Assembly: GCA_947631275.1 (NCBI GenBank)
Contig: CANRKR010000014.1
Span: 1 to 40,658 of the forward strand
Direction of reading: 5' to 3'
Length of the DNA stretch: 40,658 nt
Source of the DNA: an uncultured Akkermansia sp.
Lineage (GTDB): Bacteria; Verrucomicrobiota; Verrucomicrobiia; Verrucomicrobiales; Akkermansiaceae
Translations under genes and position numbers: made by a program
The notes under the pieces: model-generated
What the model was told of the DNA's origin: nothing
The model's database searches: none
The model's input: only the letters and a program-made list of their open reading frames with translations
Shown here: positions 36,701 through 40,658 of the stretch, piece after piece
How positions within the stretch are numbered: position 1 is the stretch's first letter
Layout of the letters: each line of letters begins with the position of its first letter

Positions 36701-38985
36701 ATACTCCCACTTTCCACCACGATTTTCCCCACTTTTGCGAGAACAGCCCGATGGGCGCCTCCGTAAGCGGACAAGGTTGTGTTGCGCAGCACAAGGGCGC
36801 CGATCTTTCCACTGCCCGGCAGGATCTTTCCACTGAGGAGGAGGTCCATGAGACCGACGGAATGAGAATAAGCAGAATCATCCGTCATCCAATACCCGTC
36901 TATATTCTCCAGCACAAGAGTGCCTCCGTTGTTTTCTCCCGTGACCTTGTTCGCAACATTCCAGGTGTTGGTGTAAGCAGTGTCAACCGTTCCCCGGGTA
37001 ATCGCGCCATGTTCATCTGCTACCCCAAGATCCAATGCTAGTGTGCTTCCCTGTTTCAACACAATTCCGCCACTGAGCCTTTTGTCGGATACCTGGTCGC
37101 TCACCACAACCGTGGTTCCCTCTTCGATTGAGAAGCCCGTCCCGCTGAATCCGCCGTTGGCAAATTCCACTGTCCCTTTCCCGGTGATGGTTTGGTTCGA
37201 GGCGGAGAAGGCGACAGCGGTGTTGAAGACGGCTCTGCTGGGCGATGCCGCGTCACCATACGTCCCGCTGACGATGATGTCGCCGGAGACGTTGAGGTTT
37301 GCCCCTTCCGCGGCTTCGTTGAAGGTGTAGAATGCGCCGCTCCCCCCATCCGGATCGCCGACGACAAGGTCATGAGCATGCACCTCACCGGAGACAGTGA
37401 CGGCCTGCGTGCTTACGTCCCCCTGCGCAAGGAAGACGGCGTCGGATCCGGTAGCAAAAGCGGTGGAGGCTGCCCCGGTCGGTGTCGTACTCCATATGCT
37501 TTCCCCTCCTTCTTGCCACGAATCGTCTGCTACCCCTTTCCACACACACAAGCCATCTCTATAATTGCTACCCAACGTAACAAGCCCGTTTACAGTCAAT
37601 TGGCACTTACGCCAGTAGCTATCCGAACTCAGACTGTTCTCAAAGAGGTCTCTCTGCGTTTCGGTGAGGACGTTGCCGCTGCCCGAGGAAGTGAAAAGTT
37701 GGTAGCCTTGCCAGTCACTGCCTTTTCCCAGCATACCGGTGAGGGTAATCGTCAGATCGTCCAGGCTGGTTATGGCAGAGCCTACTTCCAGATTCGTACC
37801 GTTTGAAGCCCCTTCGCCTCCCACCTCAATGCTCAGATTGCCGGTGTAGGTAATGCTGTTGTTCAGCACGAGGGTGACACCTGTCGCCTGCCCGGCAAAA
37901 TTCAGCGTGCCAGCGGTGCCTTCTATCGTCAATTTGCCGGAATTGACTGCTGCAGGTCTGATCGCGCCGAGCGTCACGTTACTGTTGTTATCCTTCAGCT
38001 TGATGGTGGAGCCTGCGTCGGGAAGCTCCAGAGTCCCCAGCGTGCTGGTTCCGCCCAACTCCATGGAAGAACCGCCTTCCATCTTAACGATGCCCTGACT
38101 TCCGGTAATTCCGCTCGCAAAGGTTACATTCACCCCGGCCGCTTCTTCCCTGGTAACGCTCTCGTTGTTATCCGTCAATTCCCGAATTGTCAGTGTCTTG
38201 CCCTCTGCTACGTTGAGAACGTAGTTCTCCAACTTGAGAGTCTTCCCTTCCCCCACCTCAAAGATCGCGTCAGAAAAGACGTTTACCTGCTGTTCAGTTT
38301 GACACGAGATGGTCGTGTCGCTCCCGATGGTGAATAAGACAGGAACGGCATCTCCGCTTTTCAGGTTGATGCTTCGTTGAGCAGCGCTTGACCCGTACAG
38401 CTTGTAGGTACCGCCGGATGTATTAGCTTCCACAATGAGCCCACCCAGAGTCAAATTACCGGCACCAGTAGCATTCCTATCGCCAAAACTGAGATTATAC
38501 ACATGCTCTCCGTTTCCCGAATCACCATGATCCGAATTTCCCATGCGCAATGTGTGGCAGTACGTGCCTGTCCCCGGCCCTGTGCCAGTCCAGCTGGTCC
38601 AAAACAGCCCGCCACTTCCTGTAACAATCTGGGGGGAGGGGTTGTCAGATGAATCCGGATTTGCTATGTACCCTTGAGAGTCTCCCTCAATTTCAGTACC
38701 GCCACCGCTCGGGATTCCATTCACGTAGAAGGTGTCCTCGTGAAATTGGTGACCAGTAGAACTATCTTTAATGTCGATTATATACCCGGAATACGTTTTT
38801 CCGTTCTCCTGTGTTGTGTGCTGCGTCTCGTGGATTCCGTAAGCCTGTTGCTGGACGAGGGCGAGAGCGGCGAGGGCGCCTGCGCCGAGGGAGGCGGAGG
38901 AAAGGGTGGCAGGCAGGGCGAAAGCTACCGCGGCAAGGCAGGCCATAAGAGCCTTGCGAAGACCCGAAGGAAGGTGCAATCTCAT
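30712..38985 (-). CDS. Giant autotransporter adhesin (type Va)
   Basis: 2757 residues from ATG 38985. The start MRLHLPSGLRKALMACLAAVAF is a long signal peptide ending around SSASLG. The passenger is a long glycine- and beta-rich region with strand repeats of the autotransporter-associated type, such as GGSLTVGGSGEVSVG, GKLTGEGTLNVNGQG and TLVLENIDGYW. Three larger modules start with a W-x-G element (near 37545, 35757 and 34745). From about 31560 to the end is an autotransporter beta-barrel of roughly 280 residues, with alternating strands (GLALSAMYNDL, TYYLSAFLRRM, VTFGAGLRYQR) and a terminal Phe (VGYRINF), needed for outer-membrane insertion. A mid helical linker (LWDVTMSQNGRIVHDLA) precedes the barrel. 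It likely displays an adhesin on the surface; the target is unknown. Its -10 box is at 39053-39058. Confidence 0.92.
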   Translation of the reverse strand: MRLHLPSGLRKALMACLAAVAFALPATLSSASLGAGALAALALVQQQAYGIHETQHTTQENGKTYSGYIIDIKDSSTGHQFHEDTFYVNGIPSGGGTEIEGDSQGYIANPDSSDNPSPQIVTGSGGLFWTSWTGTGPGTGTYCHTLRMGNSDHGDSGNGEHVYNLSFGDRNATGAGNLTLGGLIVEANTSGGTYKLYGSSAAQRSINLKSGDAVPVLFTIGSDTTISCQTEQQVNVFSDAIFEVGEGKTLKLENYVLNVAEGKTLTIRELTDNNESVTREEAAGVNVTFASGITGSQGIVKMEGGSSMELGGTSTLGTLELPDAGSTIKLKDNNSNVTLGAIRPAAVNSGKLTIEGTAGTLNFAGQATGVTLVLNNSITYTGNLSIEVGGEGASNGTNLEVGSAITSLDDLTITLTGMLGKGSDWQGYQLFTSSGSGNVLTETQRDLFENSLSSDSYWRKCQLTVNGLVTLGSNYRDGLCVWKGVADDSWQEGGESIWSTTPTGAASTAFATGSDAVFLAQGDVSTQAVTVSGEVHAHDLVVGDPDGGSGAFYTFNEAAEGANLNVSGDIIVSGTYGDAASPSRAVFNTAVAFSASNQTITGKGTVEFANGGFSGTGFSIEEGTTVVVSDQVSDKRLSGGIVLKQGSTLALDLGVADEHGAITRGTVDTAYTNTWNVANKVTGENNGGTLVLENIDGYWMTDDSAYSHSVGLMDLLLSGKILPGSGKIGALVLRNTTLSAYGGAHRAVLAKVGKIVVESGSMFWIGADVLNATNSPSLELHATGVAGSQDTITAAFQTFSGVPNATISNAVTLVADEGVSDGVVVIDTVGVPAANADGIIIAGKLTIDPSVTLRKTGPGKLTLRGAIAADGGSKIDFRAGGLTLGSSFAGKVRIANGLTLTLGDGVSTGVEVGAGGEAELAINGYSGSVHSLSGGGKLVLSGSSKTLTFGTVGEEAVSAYLDGSTTLELKSGWEYKGTLELRQGWQQGERIQLEEGMPVAAVQGLKIEVYVDFGGTTVADQLLLNDGQGVQVFGAVEDGIRGELEDRLTIEGQKDTLRVEISKDGYVKLARKEAANLTWDGGDDAVWRTRGTTRWSKGTDVFTENDHVAFEAQEGEVIVPVSGGVAPGSVTVKGGQYIFAPADEGASIVTGGEFSVGNNAGIEIQLPATIGKLTGEGTLNVNGQGVVTINNAAFSGDIELEQGGLVLDGDWGGEAGKVGLKIGDARRVTLRGGYGNSLSEVRLADGNSTGVIYLDPGARWRLEDVEVQSGQDLTIGGGSSGKKGVVAFGSEGAPGDASGPGELSGGMLGLNAGQYSGNLGLKLSGSEANKGVKIRLGSGVTFSDLTLWIEVDEDAVESLKEGWSYQLFSKFGDDFNTQRANLKLKALEPELLREKGCKFSLLADGTVIVERERKRYWDGKNGPLLWGDATATPWTDGESDQGLLWDNGVTVHEVHFEDKDGGDHEVRLVQEKLTAEELHIDGAGSYTLSGNSALELDRIVHSEGATASLQVGIDSAPEGQKTGMTVYGAATVGGSLTVGGSGEVSVGMNSEVGGSLVVSKGGQFKAGEGLSVGGDLEARGTVQLVDAKVGGGVTVAGSAGITGSLEAGGEVSVEKGAGLTVGVLTAQALDVQGTVSLNGGGQSEVTGEATLGVGSRLATTGELTVGALKAGTPAEPCGDLEVAENGKLTVREWSGSLSSLTLNNGTTLAIDSVSSSGESEGGGGTVQFGELTLNGRSDLMFSAPKNVADDLHLRVDAWEGEGSLTVHLAEEFLHNVAVAGGGDTGTYQLFIDGEEIKELDHRLGSGVQIADEAGYKIQLDREKGTITVEEIHPEVKDGSAYTSSKDNGGSSGTVWDKKNDENIYFDVFSYEEVRVDTNTTIQLTGEQRPKRAFGTIGLVLHNLQGSKAEATLSVVGGEGNDIVTLQDWEDMVSENRFTYGGNLLLWDARLRIDHGRRNEQGDAPADRKEAVKVTSRLEGELTLRSDEGLDMCCGVLELGGGWNELGSGGILFEHGLEAQLALLEGSNTRVAGEIRRGETLNPDDIPEGRKEHIRLEDGSSLALGAVSQDEEQSAPETVVREGIFIGNATAAEDPAQPGEVSVQGKVAIEGGAHVTGVHLFLDGSADLAWQEGPAEAEDEQDVVYGFGGAAGSKLSGDKQFSIRAAQGDRTCLGTDFSSYTGTMTVLESEHSQRFVGVTGGDGWSMEVQGGGNVEFDLRNDEGGNVPLRMGGLTLQDAATMTLQFVMDESAQEQAEEQAEPVALADVLPDELAAVGGGVASFGTFRAEEGTKLVLSTTSFLSPAEEGTTTYTLGTVDNVAGSHIGVGETGILPELLGANFWHVDSARVYLRGNEILLEVKAAEKNKIAEALGPDASQNAKAGAEALWDVTMSQNGRIVHDLADPTSDLARLAYGADSLMQAGNAKGLEKLMAGSVGASFAGVAPALGQDMHRQLTAVRNRTTSMGTEISRVDDAHDLPLWHAWINAESGYHELDDDGLQPGYRLNGWGGTVGMDADVSLTTTVGLALSAMYNDLKSGAADSMTSDLDTYYLSAFLRRMSGRWSHTLVLSVGMASLDSKRTVALTGGSYTANGDTDGYALGALYELGYTHGLSPEGSSALQSVFNVEFRRVSLSGFEEDGSAAALHVDDMEETVITFGAGLRYQRAVGTRAVNRSALLELRALAKVDAGDTQGEVVTNFLDASYQAHLRGAEIGRVGVELGAGVTVPIGNRSSIFADASLELRSGYTSFDAAVGYRINF

Positions 38986-39018
38986 AGACGTTGAGGAGAT
39001 AAAGAGACAGAAAACCCC

Positions 39019-39058
39019 GGGCGACGGCGCATCGCCCTGATTCTTTCCTTGCATTCTA
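39019..39058 (-). promoter_or_regulatory. Autotransporter -10 box and leader hairpin
   Basis: The minus strand has TAGAAT (39058-39053) with no good -35, then in the leader GGGCGA-TGCGCCG-TCGCCC (39037-39019), a 6-bp stem with a 7-nt loop. No Shine-Dalgarno site precedes ATG 38985. The rest of 39059-39222 shows no gene. Confidence 0.45.
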
Positions 39059-39222
39059 TCATGATTTCCGCGCAGGGGAAGAAAAAAATACCCCGCACAG
39101 GGAGATTTTTGGCGGTGCGCTTATCCTATGGCAAATGCAGGAGAAAATGAGATTTGCTCCGCACTCCTGAGCGGATGCGCCCGATTTCCGGCTGACAAAA
39201 AGAAAACACGCGTCGCCCCTGC

Positions 39223-40658
39223 TCACTTCTCCTTCTCCGCAAGCTTCTGATACAGCGCGAACAAATGCGCCACGCGCCCGGAATCATCGGCAAACTTCCT
39301 CCCATAGGCGGCATCAACGGCTGCATCCAAATCTCGGTGAGCCTTACGCAAATCATCCGGCATGGTGTTCGGGTCGTACAAATCCGCAAGCGTGCTTTCG
39401 GGGTACTTCGCTCGCGCATCCAGAACTGCCTGCGCGCAAGACTCTATCCTCTCGCGTTGCTTGTCGCCAGGGTTCGCCCACGGGAAATTATTGTAAACGA
39501 CTCCCCCGGAATAGCGGTAGCGCATTTCTAATCTGCCCGCCACGGCGCGCATCCAAGCCATGTGCATGGCGGAAATAAGGACGCCGAAGTGGTAGAGTGT
39601 GGCATCGGGGATGATGAGAGTGGAATCACCGGCAATAGTTTTTCCTGTAACGAAACACAGAGGAATGTAAAGGCGTCTTTCCGAAGAAACTCTCGGGATG
39701 ATAACATAAATCCCTTGTGGCATATTTTCTACATGGAAGCGGCGAGGAGTATCGGCTATCTTCCTTGTCGGTGCGCTCTTGCTGGCGGCGCGGTAAGCTC
39801 GTACTTTTTCCACGCGCTCCATACAGTGTGGGAGGGAACGCAAAATGTTCGGGGCAACGTCTCCAAGCCAGAGGCAAAAGCGTTTTTTCCCGTTGATGAG
39901 TTCTTCTGCGCCCATCCAGGGGTGAAAAAAGGGTGCTGCGCCCGGTTCTTGCGCCAGGAAGGCTTCCTTTTCTTCCGGGGTAAAGAGGTAGTGCCCCCCA
40001 TCGATAGGTTTATTTCCAATGCCCATTTCCGGGACGTTGCAGAGCGGTTTCGTGCGCTTGGTGATAAAGGCGTCCTGCGCTTCCATCAGGTAGCCATTGA
40101 GGCGAGAAACCCTATGTTCTTCTCCTTGTTCATCGAACAGGCGGCAGGGTGTTTTCTGCCCGCTGAATCCGACAATGACGCAATGAACCGCCGCCGTGTC
40201 CTTCGTCTCGTTCATCCATTTGAACGTACGATAGGCAAAGTTGATTTTTAAGCCGCGCTCTTGAAGAACATGCCGCCAGAGAAGAGCAACAGATTGCCCT
40301 TGCGTGATGGAGTTTGTTGCCACAAAGGTTGTACGGGTAGCCGGGTCTCGCTGCATGATTTCCGCCGCCTTGACAAACCACGCCGAAACATAATCCAAGT
40401 CTCCCGCGCCGTGAATGCCTTTGCAGGTTTGGAGTAAGCCCTCCTTTTGCTCCTTGCTCATGTAGCGCGCTCCCACAAAGGGCGGATTGCTGATGATATA
40501 GTCCACGTGCCTGGCGGGTGTGTTCTCCGTCCAGTTTAAGAGAAGGGCGTCATTCTCACGTATATTGTCGTACCCTCTCAGGGGCAGGAAGTCAGGAAGC
40601 TCTTGCGTGGAGAACTCTTGCGTTTCCTGCCACATTTGCGCGTCCGCTATCCAGAGAG
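39223..40658 (-). CDS. MmeI-like DNA methyltransferase/restriction enzyme, C-terminal part
   Basis: The frame is open to the window edge, so the N-terminus lies beyond 40658; about 477 codons are visible. The methyltransferase motif IV is NPPF in YIISNPPFVGARYM, preceded by DALLLNW. A later region (FHPWMGAEELINGKKRFCLWL, then MPQGIYVIIPRVSSERRLYIP) fits the target-recognition domain. The end SGGVVYNNFPWANPGDKQ and ADLYDPNTMPDDLRKAHRDLDAAVDAAYG is characteristic of the C-terminal helices in MmeI/YeeA-type single-chain enzymes, which join endonuclease, adenine-N6 methylation and target recognition. Whether a nuclease domain is present cannot be seen here. The gene is AT-richer than the core genes, so it was probably acquired. 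Confidence 0.85.
   Translation of the reverse strand, partial: LWIADAQMWQETQEFSTQELPDFLPLRGYDNIRENDALLLNWTENTPARHVDYIISNPPFVGARYMSKEQKEGLLQTCKGIHGAGDLDYVSAWFVKAAEIMQRDPATRTTFVATNSITQGQSVALLWRHVLQERGLKINFAYRTFKWMNETKDTAAVHCVIVGFSGQKTPCRLFDEQGEEHRVSRLNGYLMEAQDAFITKRTKPLCNVPEMGIGNKPIDGGHYLFTPEEKEAFLAQEPGAAPFFHPWMGAEELINGKKRFCLWLGDVAPNILRSLPHCMERVEKVRAYRAASKSAPTRKIADTPRRFHVENMPQGIYVIIPRVSSERRLYIPLCFVTGKTIAGDSTLIIPDATLYHFGVLISAMHMAWMRAVAGRLEMRYRYSGGVVYNNFPWANPGDKQRERIESCAQAVLDARAKYPESTLADLYDPNTMPDDLRKAHRDLDAAVDAAYGRKFADDSGRVAHLFALYQKLAEKEK

Overview
The window looks like a chromosomal segment of a GC-rich Gram-negative bacterium, most likely a Verrucomicrobiota member of the Akkermansia type. That placement is an inference. 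It rests on the giant type V autotransporter with a C-terminal beta-barrel, the GYF_2-domain membrane protein, the Bat (aerotolerance) operon, the weak use of Shine-Dalgarno sites and the protein style of the housekeeping genes. No rRNA, tRNA or CRISPR array was seen.

Layout. 1-1650 is an AT-richer accessory patch: a decayed ISL3-type transposase end and an Abi_2/HEPN abortive-infection gene with a strong promoter and an unusual leader hairpin. 1967-9885 holds metabolic and regulatory genes: a flavodoxin-less CysJ-like reductase; an lpd - GYF_2 membrane protein - TIM-barrel operon; a MerR regulator with a SoxR-box-like palindrome; alanine racemase; a YefM/YoeB toxin-antitoxin pair with two TGTACA operator hexamers; and a small lipoprotein coupled to a U32 peptidase-family protein. 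10012-18046 is a MoxR - DUF58 - Bat operon of five genes. Its last three members are each fusions of proteins that are usually separate, and a signal-peptide-like hydrophobic stretch sits inside every junction. 18125-20449 is cmk-plsC-recF, convergent with pyrE-nagZ (20443-22098). 22213-22942 is yceD-rpmF. fabF - membrane protein - recR (25388 down to 23048) share overlapping stop/start codons. Then come rpsF with a perfect terminator, a YdeI-like gene, and ptsH-ptsI on the minus strand. 28978-30375 encodes a membrane-anchored PA14-like protein. 30712-38985 encodes a 2757-residue autotransporter adhesin. 39223-40658 is the 3' part of an MmeI-like DNA methyltransferase/restriction gene cut by the window edge.

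Two themes stand out. First, at least eight genes have a good -35/-10 pair placed so that the start codon lies 5-11 nt after the -10 box. This implies leaderless or nearly leaderless mRNAs, in contrast to the acquired Abi gene, which has a long leader and an AGGAGG site. Second, the Bat operon has been compacted by serial in-frame fusion, ending in a 14-glutamine tract and a long Q/N-rich tail. The candidates most worth testing are the Bat fusion system, the Abi leader switch and the leaderless promoter layout.
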